Positions 1 through 7,240 of a stretch of DNA of 9,770 bases are shown one piece after another. Below the pieces are notes generated by a model. That model searched no databases, was not told the origin of the DNA, and saw only the letters and a list, made by a program, of their open reading frames with translations. The stretch is taken from positions 1 through 9,770 of the forward strand of contig JAUXEL010000055.1 in NCBI GenBank assembly GCA_030620575.1, given 5' to 3'. Numbering within the stretch: position 1 is the first letter of the stretch; every line of letters starts with the position of its first letter. This DNA is from Fidelibacterota bacterium. Its GTDB lineage: Bacteria > Fidelibacterota > Fidelibacteria > Fidelibacterales > Fidelibacteraceae. Made by a program: the position numbers and the translations under genes.

Positions 1-21
1 AACTCATAATTCATAACTTCC

Positions 22-84
22 CGGTATGGTCCCGCCGTGCCATTCGTAGCTTTAGCGAAGTATGGACCGCCCCCTACGATACCG
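22..84. repeat. Nested imperfect inverted repeat (possible structured element)
   Basis: Three arm pairs nest inside one another: CGGTAT (22-27) with ATACCG (79-84), GGTCC (28-32) with GGACC (64-68), and TTCGT (43-47) with GCGAA (55-59, one G-T pair) around the loop AGCTTTA. A direct repeat is superimposed: GTATGGTCCCGCC at 24-36 and GTATGGACCGCC at 60-71. No gene is visible here and no T-run follows, so it does not look like an intrinsic terminator. It may be a dispersed repeat or the 3' region of a gene upstream of the window. The core resembles the hairpin at 8068-8105. Confidence 0.45.
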
Positions 85-92
85 TGAATATT

Positions 93-154
93 TTCGACTC
101 TTCGACTTTAAACCCCTAAACCCTTAAACTTTTAAACAATAAACAATAAACAAT
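93..154. repeat. Degenerate short-period A+T-rich repeat tract (TTCGACT / TAAAC units)
   Basis: The stretch starts with TTCGACT twice at an 8-nt interval (93-99, 101-107) and runs into TAAACCCC, TAAACCCT, TAAACTTT, TAAACAA, TAAACAA. Unit length is about 7-8 nt and the unit drifts in sequence. It is non-coding in all frames as far as I can see. Slippage-type growth is the simplest explanation. No function can be assigned from sequence. Confidence 0.55.
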
Positions 155-178
155 TGGGTTAAAACCCGATATTAATTG
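151..178. repeat. Bulged hairpin 1 with core GGGTTAAAACCC
   Basis: The perfect inner palindrome GGGTT-AA-AACCC (156-167) is flanked by CAATT (151-155) and AATTG (174-178), which are also complementary. The 3' arm carries six unpaired bases (168-173). It sits 1 nt before a second hairpin of the same design at 180-212. There is no T-tract after it, and it lies about 165 nt before uvrA, so a terminator role is not supported. Confidence 0.5.
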
Positions 179-179
179 A

Positions 180-212
180 CTTTGGATCCACGGCTTAAAA
201 GCCGTGGCAAAG
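180..212. repeat. Bulged hairpin 2, REP-like palindrome
   Basis: CCACGGCTT (188-196), AA, AAGCCGTGG (199-207) is a perfect 20-nt palindrome. CTTTG (180-184) and CAAAG (208-212) extend the stem, with a 3-nt bulge (GAT, 185-187) on the 5' arm only. G+C-rich palindromes of this type with a bulge resemble REP units and the ends recognised by Y1/RAYT transposases (established for the IS200/IS605 and REP families). No transposase gene is present in the window, so element identity is inferred. It could also be a transcription terminator for an upstream gene, but no T-run follows. Confidence 0.55.
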
Positions 213-229
213 CAATCACTAAATTTTAA

Positions 230-258
230 CTAAACTTCTAAACCCTAAACTCTAAACT
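230..258. repeat. Imperfect CTAAAC heptamer tract
   Basis: Four CTAAAC cores begin at 230, 238, 245 and 252 (spacings 8, 7, 7). It ends in a pyrimidine run leading to the uvrA 5' region. It resembles the tract at 93-154 and is separated from it by the two hairpins. The rest of the leader (259-330) is A+T-rich and I see no convincing -35/-10 pair. Confidence 0.5.
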
Positions 259-334
259 CTTTTTCCCCCTTCTTATTTTCTAAATAATTCTTCCAATTAT
301 CTGTAAAAACCTTTACTTTAACAAGATTATTAAC

Positions 335-338
335 AGGA
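335..338 (+). promoter_or_regulatory. Ribosome-binding site of uvrA (AGGA)
   Basis: AGGA lies 5 nt before the ATG at 344 and supports that start. Confidence 0.65.
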
Positions 339-343
339 TAAAA

Positions 344-3163
344 ATGCCACAAGATAAAATTATAATTACCGGTGCAAGAGAGCACAACCTTAAAAATATC
401 AACGTTGAGATACCAAGGGATAAGTTGGTGGTTATCACCGGATTAAGCGGGAGTGGCAAATCATCTTTAGCCTTTGATACGCTCTATGCCGAAGGGCAAC
501 GCCGTTATGTGGAATCGCTTTCATCCTATGCCCGCCAATTCCTCGGCATAATGGAAAAACCCGATATTGATAAAATTGAAGGTTTGTCGCCGGCTATTTC
601 CATCGAACAAAAAACCACTCACCGGAATCCGCGGTCAACTGTCGCGACCATAACGGAAATTCATGATTATATGCGTCTGCTTTTTGCACGTATCGGGAAA
701 CCGCATTGCTTTATTTGCGGCAAACCGATCTCTAAGATGACAGTTCAGCAAATCGTGGATAGGGTGCTGCAGATGCCGGGGGGGATAAATATCCAGGTGT
801 TGGCACCCGCTGTCCGGGAACGGAAAGGCGAATTTCGTGAATTTTTCAATCATCTGAAAAAAGAAGGCTTCCTTCGTGTCCGCCTTGATGGAAAAATTCA
901 ACTGTTGACCCAGATTGAAACACCTGAACGCAATAATAAACACAATATTGATATTGTAATTGACCGGCTGGCGATTGATAGAGATATCAAACAGCGCTTG
1001 ACAGAAAGCATTGAACTTGCCCTAAAGTACGGTAATGGTAATGTTGTTATCTATGAAACGGTTCAAAAAGAACAGCGTTACAGCGAAAATTTTGTTTGTC
1101 CGGATCATCCGCAGGTAAGCCTGGAAGAACTCACCCCGAGGATGTTCTCTTTTAACAATCCGATCGGTGCCTGCCCGGCATGTAATGGATTGGGATATCA
1201 GATGGAATTCAGTCCGGATCTTGTTGTTCCGGATAAATCTAAAAGTTTGTTTGAAGGGGGACTTGAACCCATTGGAGAGCAACCGCGCGGAACGTATTAC
1301 GGCAGTATATTAAAAGGATTGGCGAAAAAATATGATTTTAAATTCACAACTCCCTGGTACAAACTTACTAAGGATGTTCAGCAGGTGCTTTTGTACGGCA
1401 GCGGGCGGGATAGTCTTGTAATTGATTATCAGGGACGCCACTGGAGCGGTAAATATACCGGCGGATGGGAGGGTGTGATCCCAAATTTAAAGCGGCGTTA
1501 TCATCAAACTACAAGTTCAATGATGCGGGACAAAATAGAGAAATTTATTTCACAGCAGACCTGTCGCGTCTGCGGCGGGAGCCGCCTTAAACATATTTCA
1601 ACCTCCGTTTTTATCAACGGAAAAAACATTGACGATCTGGAAAGAATATCAATTAAAGAAACTCTGGCTTTTATCAGGTCACTGCATTTAAGCAAAACAG
1701 AGGAAATTATTTCAGAACAGATCCTGAAAGAAATGAAACAGCGGCTTGGATTTTTGCAAAATGTAGGACTGGGTTATTTAACTTTAAACCGCAATGCCGG
1801 AACCCTTTCAGGCGGTGAGGCACAGCGCATCCGATTGGCAACGCAAATTGGATCGCAATTAATGGGCGTAATGTATATTTTGGATGAACCCAGTATTGGT
1901 CTGCACCAGCGGGATAATATTAAACTGCTTGAAACCTTAAAAGAATTGCGTGATCTTGGTAATACCATTATTGTGATCGAACATGATAAAGAAACCATGG
2001 AAAATGCCGATTGGATCATCGATATTGGTCCCGGGGCAGGTATTCATGGCGGTGAGATCGTATGCGAAGGAACATGCAAAGATATTATCGCCTGCAAACA
2101 GTCACTTACCGGTCAGTATTTATCAGGTAATAAAAAAATAGCCATAACAGAAAAACGTCGAAAAGGCAGTGGAAAAATACTTAAACTCTTCGGAGCGGAA
2201 GGAAATAACCTTAAATCCGTTAATGTAGAAATTCCGCTTGGAACAATGACCTCTATAACGGGCGTCAGCGGTTCCGGAAAAAGCAGTTTGATCAATGAGA
2301 CCCTGGCCCAAATATTGAATCGCGATCTTATGCATGCCAGGGGAAATCCCTTGAAATATGAACATGTAGAAGGTAAAAGGCATCTCGACAAGATCATTAA
2401 TATCAATCAATCGCCTATTGGTCGCACACCACGTTCGAATCCCGCTACATATACGGGTATATTTACCGGCATAAGGGAATTATTTTCCTCCTTAAATGAA
2501 TCAAAATTACGCGGATACCTACCAGGTCGTTTCAGCTTCAACGTCAAGGGCGGTCGCTGTGAATCCTGCAACGGTGATGGTGTTAAGAAAATTGAAATGC
2601 ATTTTTTGTCTGATGTCTATGTCACCTGTGAAGTTTGCAAAGGCAAGCGCTATAACCGTGAAACCCTGGAGATAAAATATCGCGGTAAAACCATTGCAGA
2701 TGTGCTGGATATGACCGTTGAAGAGGCGCTGGAGTTTTTTAAAAACCATCCGCGCGTCAAGAACAAACTACAAACTCTTTCTGATGTGGGATTGGGATAT
2801 ATTCATTTGGGTCAGCAGGCAACAACCCTTTCCGGCGGCGAGGCACAGCGTGTAAAACTGGCTACGGAATTAAGCCGTATGGGAACCGGTAAAACTTTAT
2901 ATATCTTGGATGAACCTACTACCGGTCTGCATTTTGCGGATGTGCATATGTTGCTTGAAGTACTTAACAAGCTGGTTGACAAAGGAAACACAGTTTTAAT
3001 TATTGAACATAATCTTGACGTGATCAAAAATGCCGACTGGATCATTGATCTTGGACCTGAAGGGGGAGATGAGGGCGGCGAGATTGTCGTTTGCGGAACC
3101 CCGGAAACCGTGAAGGATCATAAAACATCCTATACCGGATATTATTTGAAGGAAATTTTATAA
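344..3163 (+). CDS. uvrA: Excinuclease ABC subunit A (UvrA)
   Basis: UvrA is the damage-recognition ATPase of nucleotide excision repair. As a dimer it finds distorted DNA and loads UvrB. The 939-residue length is usual for the family. Two ABC modules are complete: Walker A at 33-41 (GLSGSGKSS) and 640-648 (GVSGSGKSS), signature LSGGEAQR at 488-495 and 829-836, and Walker B ILDEP around D514/E515 and D856/E857. Zinc sites are visible: the second is C739-x2-C742-x19-C762-x2-C765, near the conserved GRFSFN region. The first reads C252-x2-H255 then C277-x2-C280, with His where E. coli has Cys. Further CxxC pairs sit at 122/125 and 407/410. It is the first gene of the apparent operon, with the next gene starting 10 nt later. 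Identity is certain from motifs; SOS control cannot be judged because no LexA-type box was recognised. Confidence 0.98.
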   Translation: MPQDKIIITGAREHNLKNINVEIPRDKLVVITGLSGSGKSSLAFDTLYAEGQRRYVESLSSYARQFLGIMEKPDIDKIEGLSPAISIEQKTTHRNPRSTVATITEIHDYMRLLFARIGKPHCFICGKPISKMTVQQIVDRVLQMPGGINIQVLAPAVRERKGEFREFFNHLKKEGFLRVRLDGKIQLLTQIETPERNNKHNIDIVIDRLAIDRDIKQRLTESIELALKYGNGNVVIYETVQKEQRYSENFVCPDHPQVSLEELTPRMFSFNNPIGACPACNGLGYQMEFSPDLVVPDKSKSLFEGGLEPIGEQPRGTYYGSILKGLAKKYDFKFTTPWYKLTKDVQQVLLYGSGRDSLVIDYQGRHWSGKYTGGWEGVIPNLKRRYHQTTSSMMRDKIEKFISQQTCRVCGGSRLKHISTSVFINGKNIDDLERISIKETLAFIRSLHLSKTEEIISEQILKEMKQRLGFLQNVGLGYLTLNRNAGTLSGGEAQRIRLATQIGSQLMGVMYILDEPSIGLHQRDNIKLLETLKELRDLGNTIIVIEHDKETMENADWIIDIGPGAGIHGGEIVCEGTCKDIIACKQSLTGQYLSGNKKIAITEKRRKGSGKILKLFGAEGNNLKSVNVEIPLGTMTSITGVSGSGKSSLINETLAQILNRDLMHARGNPLKYEHVEGKRHLDKIININQSPIGRTPRSNPATYTGIFTGIRELFSSLNESKLRGYLPGRFSFNVKGGRCESCNGDGVKKIEMHFLSDVYVTCEVCKGKRYNRETLEIKYRGKTIADVLDMTVEEALEFFKNHPRVKNKLQTLSDVGLGYIHLGQQATTLSGGEAQRVKLATELSRMGTGKTLYILDEPTTGLHFADVHMLLEVLNKLVDKGNTVLIIEHNLDVIKNADWIIDLGPEGGDEGGEIVVCGTPETVKDHKTSYTGYYLKEIL

Positions 3164-3167
3164 AGGA
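3163..3167 (+). promoter_or_regulatory. RBS deciding a TTG start (AAGGA)
   Basis: AAGGA overlaps the last base of the uvrA stop and lies 6 nt before TTG at 3174. An ATG at 3169 is too close to this site and reads only Met-His-Trp-Val before TAA at 3181, so TTG is the only start that opens the long frame before residue 61. Confidence 0.7.
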
Positions 3168-3173
3168 TATGCA

Positions 3174-4628
3174 TTGGGTATAAAAGTAGATATTGCGATC
3201 ATCGGAGCGGGAGTCAGCGGTGCTGCTATTGCAAGTACTCTGTCACAGTACGATATATCCGTTTGTGTGTTGGAAAAAAGCAATGATATTTCCAATGGTG
3301 CCAGTAAAGCAAACAGCGGAATTGTGCATGCCGGATATGATGCGAAACCGGGAACAATGATGGCAACATTCAATGCGCAGGGGAATGCCATGTTTCCTGC
3401 ACTTTGCGAGAGGTTGGATGTCCCGTTTTCACGTATTGGTTCCTATGTTGTTGCTTTTAACAGCGAGGACATGAAAACCCTGAAAATGTTAAAAAAACGT
3501 GGAGAAGAAAACGGTATCCCGGATTTGGAAATTTTATCCGATAGAGCCGTTCGTATAAATGAACCCCATCTCAATCCGGATATTATAGCTGCTCTGTTTG
3601 CACCCACCGCCGCGGTTGTGAGTCCCTATGAATTGAGCATTGCATACATGGAACACGCTATAGACAACGGAGTACAGCTCTACTTGGAATCTCCGGTACA
3701 GGATATAATAAAAGAAAATAACACGTATCAAATCATCACCCCGGATAAAGCAATCCAGGCTGCCTGTGTCATCAATTGTGCTGGTGTTTATGCGGATACG
3801 ATCCATGATATGGTATTGTCTCCTGCATTTCGCATTAATGCGCGGCGCGGCGAGTATTTTTTACTCGACAAATATGCTGGCGATATTGTTCAGCATATTA
3901 TTTTCCAATGCCCATCCGATCGGGGAAAGGAAGTTTTGATCACTCCAACGACGCATAAAAATATTATCATCGGACCAAATTCGGAAGATATTTTGGAACG
4001 GGAAGCGGTTGAAACCACAGCAGAAGGTCTTTCTGAAGTATGGGAATCCGCAGTTAAGAGTGTTCCGGAACTTCCTAAAAATCAAATAATTACAACATTT
4101 TCCGGTATTCGTGCCGAACCGTCGAGCGAGGATTTTATTATCCGTGATTATGCCGAGGCACCGGGCTTTATTGATGTTGCGGGCATTAAATCGCCCGGGC
4201 TCAGTTCCGCTCCGGCATTTGCATTATATGTTAATGATCTGGTTCAGAAATATTTTGGATCATTAACAGAAAAAGAAAATTATATTCCGGGACGTTGCAA
4301 ACGGATTTATTTTAATGAATTATCGCATGAAGAACGCCGTGAGATCGTAAAAAAAGACCCCCTTTACGGACGTATAATATGTCGCTGTGAGAACATTAGC
4401 GAAGGTGAGATCGTAGATAGTATTCATCGATCTGCCGGTGCCCGCACTATTGATGGTGTAAAACGCCGTGTCCGTTGCGGGGGCGGACGCTGTCAGGGAG
4501 GTTTCTGCGGTCCAAAAATTATTGATATTCTTGCCCGTGAACTGAATATCCCGAAAGAAGAAGTATGCAAAGATTCTCCGGAATCCAGAATTATTGTCGC
4601 CGAAACCAAGGGGAATTGTGCTCTATGA
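3174..4628 (+). CDS. GlpA-like FAD-dependent oxidoreductase with C-terminal BFD-type [2Fe-2S] domain
   Basis: This is a flavoprotein dehydrogenase of the GlpA/LhgO (DAO) superfamily, likely oxidising glycerol-3-phosphate or a 2-hydroxyacid and passing electrons to its partner encoded next. The N-terminal dinucleotide fold shows G11-x-G13-x2-G16 and E34 ending the second strand (ribose contact). The segment 42-56 (GASKANSGIVHAGYD) is typical of the family's FAD region. The C-terminal domain has C403-x-C405, C435-x4-C440 and C445, the spacing expected for a BFD-like iron-sulfur domain. The length of 484 residues fits GlpA-like proteins of anaerobes. The start is TTG, chosen because of the Shine-Dalgarno site at 3163-3167 and because the dinucleotide motif begins at once. 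It has no transmembrane segment and is probably cytosolic. Its stop overlaps the next start (ATGA), so the two products are probably made in step. The exact substrate is unknown. Confidence 0.88.
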   Translation: MGIKVDIAIIGAGVSGAAIASTLSQYDISVCVLEKSNDISNGASKANSGIVHAGYDAKPGTMMATFNAQGNAMFPALCERLDVPFSRIGSYVVAFNSEDMKTLKMLKKRGEENGIPDLEILSDRAVRINEPHLNPDIIAALFAPTAAVVSPYELSIAYMEHAIDNGVQLYLESPVQDIIKENNTYQIITPDKAIQAACVINCAGVYADTIHDMVLSPAFRINARRGEYFLLDKYAGDIVQHIIFQCPSDRGKEVLITPTTHKNIIIGPNSEDILEREAVETTAEGLSEVWESAVKSVPELPKNQIITTFSGIRAEPSSEDFIIRDYAEAPGFIDVAGIKSPGLSSAPAFALYVNDLVQKYFGSLTEKENYIPGRCKRIYFNELSHEERREIVKKDPLYGRIICRCENISEGEIVDSIHRSAGARTIDGVKRRVRCGGGRCQGGFCGPKIIDILARELNIPKEEVCKDSPESRIIVAETKGNCAL

Positions 4629-5875
4629 AACACTATGATGTAATATGTGTCGGTGGCGGACCTGCAGGATTGGCAGCAGCTCTTGCCGCACGGAAAAATG
4701 GAGCAAAACACGTTTGTATTATCGAACGTGATATCGAATTGGGTGGTATTTTGCAGCAGTGTATTCACAACGGTTTCGGTCTGCAAGTATTTAAGGAAGA
4801 CCTGACAGGTCCGGAATATGCTCAGCGTTTTATTGACGAGGTGAGGGCATCGGATATTGAAGTAAAAACCGACACCATGGTTCTTGAGATCGGGAAAGAT
4901 AAACTTGTCTACACCGTAAATACAAAAGAGGGATATACTGTTTTGCAAGCGGGAGCCATTATTCTAACCATGGGCTGTCGCGAACGCACACGCGGTGCAT
5001 TGGCAATTCCCGGTACACGGCCTGTCGGCGTAATGACAGCCGGTACTGCACAGCGTTTGATCAATATTGAAGGATACATGATCGGTAAAAGAGTTATCAT
5101 ACTTGGATCCGGTGATATTGGTCTAATTATGGCACGCCGCATGACCCTGGAAGGCGCAAAAGTACTTGCTGTTGCGGAAATAATGCCGTTTTCAAGCGGT
5201 TTAACCCGAAATATTGTACAGTGCCTGGATGATTATGATATTCCCCTTCTTTTACAGCATACGGTTACGAATATCCGCGGAAATGATCGTGTTGAATCGA
5301 TTGAAATATCGGAAGTAGATACTCATGAACAACCGGTGCCGGGAAGTGAAAAAGAATATATTTGCGACACCTTGCTGTTATCTGTCGGATTGCTTCCGGA
5401 AATTGAACTGCCTTATGCCGCAGGCATTGTAATAGATAAACGTACTCGCGGTCCACGGGTAAATGAATCCATGGAAACTTCGATCCCGGGAATATTTGTC
5501 TGCGGAAATGTGGCTCACGTCCATGATTTGGTTGACTATGTTACAGAAGAAAGCGAAAGGGCCGGTTATTATGCAGCGCAATATATTCTTGGTAAATTAA
5601 AAGAAAATAATGGATTTTGCACACTGGCAGGTGAGGGGATCGCCTATATTGTACCGCAGGAGATCCGCCCCGGGAACTGCGGGGAAAGCGTAGAGCTGTT
5701 TTTCCGTGTTTCAAGGACATATCAGAATGCAAAACTTGTGTTAAGAGTAGATGATAATGTGCTTAAGCTCTATAAAAAACGGCATCTTGCCCCCGGTGAA
5801 ATGGAGCGTATCCGTATATCGAAAGACATTATTGCCGATGCGGAGAGCATTAAATTGGATATAGAAGAGCTATGA
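4625..5875 (+). CDS. FAD/NAD(P)-dependent oxidoreductase, partner of the GlpA-like protein
   Basis: This belongs to the pyridine nucleotide-disulfide oxidoreductase fold family. It most resembles proteins paired with GlpA-like enzymes in Thermotogae and Clostridia (recalled family knowledge, TM1433-like). It has an FAD motif G10-x-G12-x2-G15 with E34, a family hallmark GGILQQCIHNGFG at 40-52, an NAD(P) motif G161-x-G163-x2-G166, and a C-terminal FAD segment around VCGN (292-295). I see no CxxC redox disulfide, so it is not a thioredoxin or lipoamide reductase. The start is ATG at 4625, where ATGA overlaps the previous stop and AAGGGGA (4608-4614) lies upstream; an in-frame ATG at 4565 would extend it 20 residues into the upstream gene and lacks support. 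At 416 residues it appears full length. It probably shuttles electrons between the GlpA-like flavin/Fe-S centre and NAD(P). The DUF1667 protein often found third in this module is not next to it. Confidence 0.86.
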   Translation: MKHYDVICVGGGPAGLAAALAARKNGAKHVCIIERDIELGGILQQCIHNGFGLQVFKEDLTGPEYAQRFIDEVRASDIEVKTDTMVLEIGKDKLVYTVNTKEGYTVLQAGAIILTMGCRERTRGALAIPGTRPVGVMTAGTAQRLINIEGYMIGKRVIILGSGDIGLIMARRMTLEGAKVLAVAEIMPFSSGLTRNIVQCLDDYDIPLLLQHTVTNIRGNDRVESIEISEVDTHEQPVPGSEKEYICDTLLLSVGLLPEIELPYAAGIVIDKRTRGPRVNESMETSIPGIFVCGNVAHVHDLVDYVTEESERAGYYAAQYILGKLKENNGFCTLAGEGIAYIVPQEIRPGNCGESVELFFRVSRTYQNAKLVLRVDDNVLKLYKKRHLAPGEMERIRISKDIIADAESIKLDIEEL

Positions 5876-6369
5876 ATAAAAAACAAGCATTATATCTCGG
5901 ATTTGGCTCCAATATCGGGGATTCGGGTCATTTGGTCACGCGTGCCATTAAAGAAGTAGCAGGGAATTCACATATTTCCTATGTATCGCAAAGCTCCTTA
6001 TGGTCCACTGAACCTCTGTACGACACGAATCAACCCCATTTTGTCAATGCAGTGGCTAAATATCATAGCGATTTGGATCCCTACGAGATCCTGGACTATA
6101 TCCAATTGATTGAAACCCGCTTTCTGCGTCATCGTGATCCGCTGCGTCCCAAAGGTCCCCGCACCCTGGATATTGATATTTTATTTTACGGTGATCACTG
6201 TATTCAGACAGATAAACTGACAATTCCGCATCCTCGTTTTCATGAAAGAAAATTTATTCTTTTTCCCATGGCAGAAATTGATGTAAATTACCGTGTGCCC
6301 GGAACATTGATGAGTGTTACAGACTATATTCAGCGGTGTCCGGATAAATCAAACCTGGAGAAAATATGA
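5872..6369 (+). CDS. folK: 2-amino-4-hydroxy-6-hydroxymethyldihydropteridine pyrophosphokinase (FolK)
   Basis: FolK transfers pyrophosphate from ATP to 6-hydroxymethyl-7,8-dihydropterin, the step before dihydropteroate synthase in folate synthesis. The 165-residue protein shows the N-terminal G12-S-N-I-G-D17, then a TEP segment, QPHFVNAV, and the signature GPRTLDIDILFYG with the magnesium-binding aspartates D100 and D102. It also has the downstream IPHPRFHER segment followed by a FILFPMAEI strand. The ATG overlaps the preceding stop by 4 nt and a weak GAAGAG (5864-5869) precedes it, so expression likely depends on translation of the upstream gene. The stop overlaps the kinase start by 4 nt. 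A folK-kinase pairing is common in Bacteroidota-type genomes (recalled). Family assignment is firm. Confidence 0.96.
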   Translation: MNKKQALYLGFGSNIGDSGHLVTRAIKEVAGNSHISYVSQSSLWSTEPLYDTNQPHFVNAVAKYHSDLDPYEILDYIQLIETRFLRHRDPLRPKGPRTLDIDILFYGDHCIQTDKLTIPHPRFHERKFILFPMAEIDVNYRVPGTLMSVTDYIQRCPDKSNLEKI

Positions 6370-7004
6370 CGGGACCCGCATATTATATCGCAATTGAAGG
6401 TGTTATCGGTGTCGGTAAAACAAGTCTGGCAAAAATACTATGTACGCACTTAAGCAGTCGCCTTGTTCTTGAAAAATTCGAAGAAAATCCTTTTCTTTCA
6501 GATTTTTATGGAGACCGGAAACGTTACGCCTTTCAGACACAGTTATTTTTCTTATTAAGCCGCTACCGCCAGCAAATGGAATTAACACAGACGGATGTTT
6601 TTCACCGCAGTTTGATAACCGACTATATTTTTGCCAAGGATAAATTATTTGCCTACAACAATCTGGAAGAAAAAGAACTGCATTTGTACGACCAATTGTA
6701 TTCCATTTTATCAAAGGAAATCACTAAACCGGATTTGGTTATCTATCTGCAGGCAGATACTGACCGTCTGATGAAAAATATTGAGACGCGTGGCCGTAAT
6801 TATGAACGGGATATGGACAGGGACTATATTGATTCCCTGAACCAGTTTTATAATCAATATTATTTCCATTATAATGAAACGCCACTGCTGATAATTAATA
6901 CAACAAATATAGATTTTGTGAACAATAAGGAAGATATGGATGAAGTTATGAAATATATTCAACAACCTCCTTTAGGGACAAAATACTACAAAGCAGGACA
7001 GTAA
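6366..7004 (+). CDS. Deoxynucleoside kinase (dGK/dAK-type)
   Basis: A 212-residue salvage kinase that phosphorylates deoxynucleosides at the 5' position using ATP. The P-loop is at residues 12-20 (GVIGVGKTS). The EENPFL segment and the helix FQTQLFFLLSRYRQ are typical of the dNK family, followed by TDYIFAKDKLFA at 85-96, where D86 takes the place of the usual acidic/Arg motif. The LID region TRGRNYER (141-148) supplies arginines for phosphate transfer. The start ATG overlaps the folK stop (ATGA), with GGAG at 6357-6360 five nt upstream. Substrate choice (dG, dA, dC or dT) cannot be fixed from sequence; the dGK/dAK group is favoured by overall look. Confidence 0.92.
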   Translation: MTGPAYYIAIEGVIGVGKTSLAKILCTHLSSRLVLEKFEENPFLSDFYGDRKRYAFQTQLFFLLSRYRQQMELTQTDVFHRSLITDYIFAKDKLFAYNNLEEKELHLYDQLYSILSKEITKPDLVIYLQADTDRLMKNIETRGRNYERDMDRDYIDSLNQFYNQYYFHYNETPLLIINTTNIDFVNNKEDMDEVMKYIQQPPLGTKYYKAGQ

Positions 7005-7006
7005 TT

Positions 7007-7216
7007 ATGGGATTATTTTTTAAGCTTTTACTCGTAGCAATTTTTATTTACCTGATTTATAAAATATTTTTTCAGAAATATATCAGTGATAAATTTACAT
7101 CATCATCACCATCGTCGGATACAACGTCATCTTCCGAGACACCTAAAAAGGATTCCGTGCAGAAGAAGATCAGTATGTCCGATGTAGAAGATGCAGACTA
7201 TAAAGAAATCAAATAA
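7007..7216 (+). CDS. Small single-pass membrane protein (hypothetical)
   Basis: A 69-residue protein. Residues 4-22 form one hydrophobic helix (FFKLLLVAIFIYLIYKIFF). A Ser/Thr-rich linker (31-50, with SSSPSSDTTSSSETPKK) follows, then a charged, acidic C-terminus ending DVEDADYKEIK. A Shine-Dalgarno AGGA (6995-6998) sits 8 nt upstream of the ATG, and the stop of the kinase is 2 nt before, so it is clearly translated in the operon. The layout (N-terminal anchor, soluble tail ending in an acidic DYxEI-like motif) is reminiscent of small DUF4834-type proteins of Bacteroidota, but I cannot confirm that. Topology is uncertain because positive charges lie on both sides of the helix. Function is unknown. 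Confidence 0.75.
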   Translation: MGLFFKLLLVAIFIYLIYKIFFQKYISDKFTSSSPSSDTTSSSETPKKDSVQKKISMSDVEDADYKEIK

Positions 7217-7240
7217 TTTTATTGCATAGGAATAATATTC

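Noticed and set aside
176..181. TTGACT as a -35 box for uvrA
   Set aside because: No -10-like hexamer is found at a usual spacing; the position falls in a palindrome.
93..258. CCCTAAA-like stretches resembling plant-type telomere repeats
   Set aside because: The units are few and degenerate, and the flanking genes are bacterial.
4565..4624. Longer N-terminus for the second oxidoreductase from ATG 4565
   Set aside because: It overlaps the previous gene's end and precedes the FAD motif by an unlikely extra 20 residues. The ATGA overlap at 4625 with upstream AAGGGGA is better.
4493..4948. Antisense open frame of 151 codons
   Set aside because: It lies across two well-supported genes, has no family signature I recognise, and its composition looks like the reverse of coding DNA.
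7230..7240. Small inverted repeat GAATA-A-TATTC before the SDR gene
   Set aside because: It is only 5 bp per arm, A+T-rich, and overlaps the ribosome-binding site, so it is likely chance.
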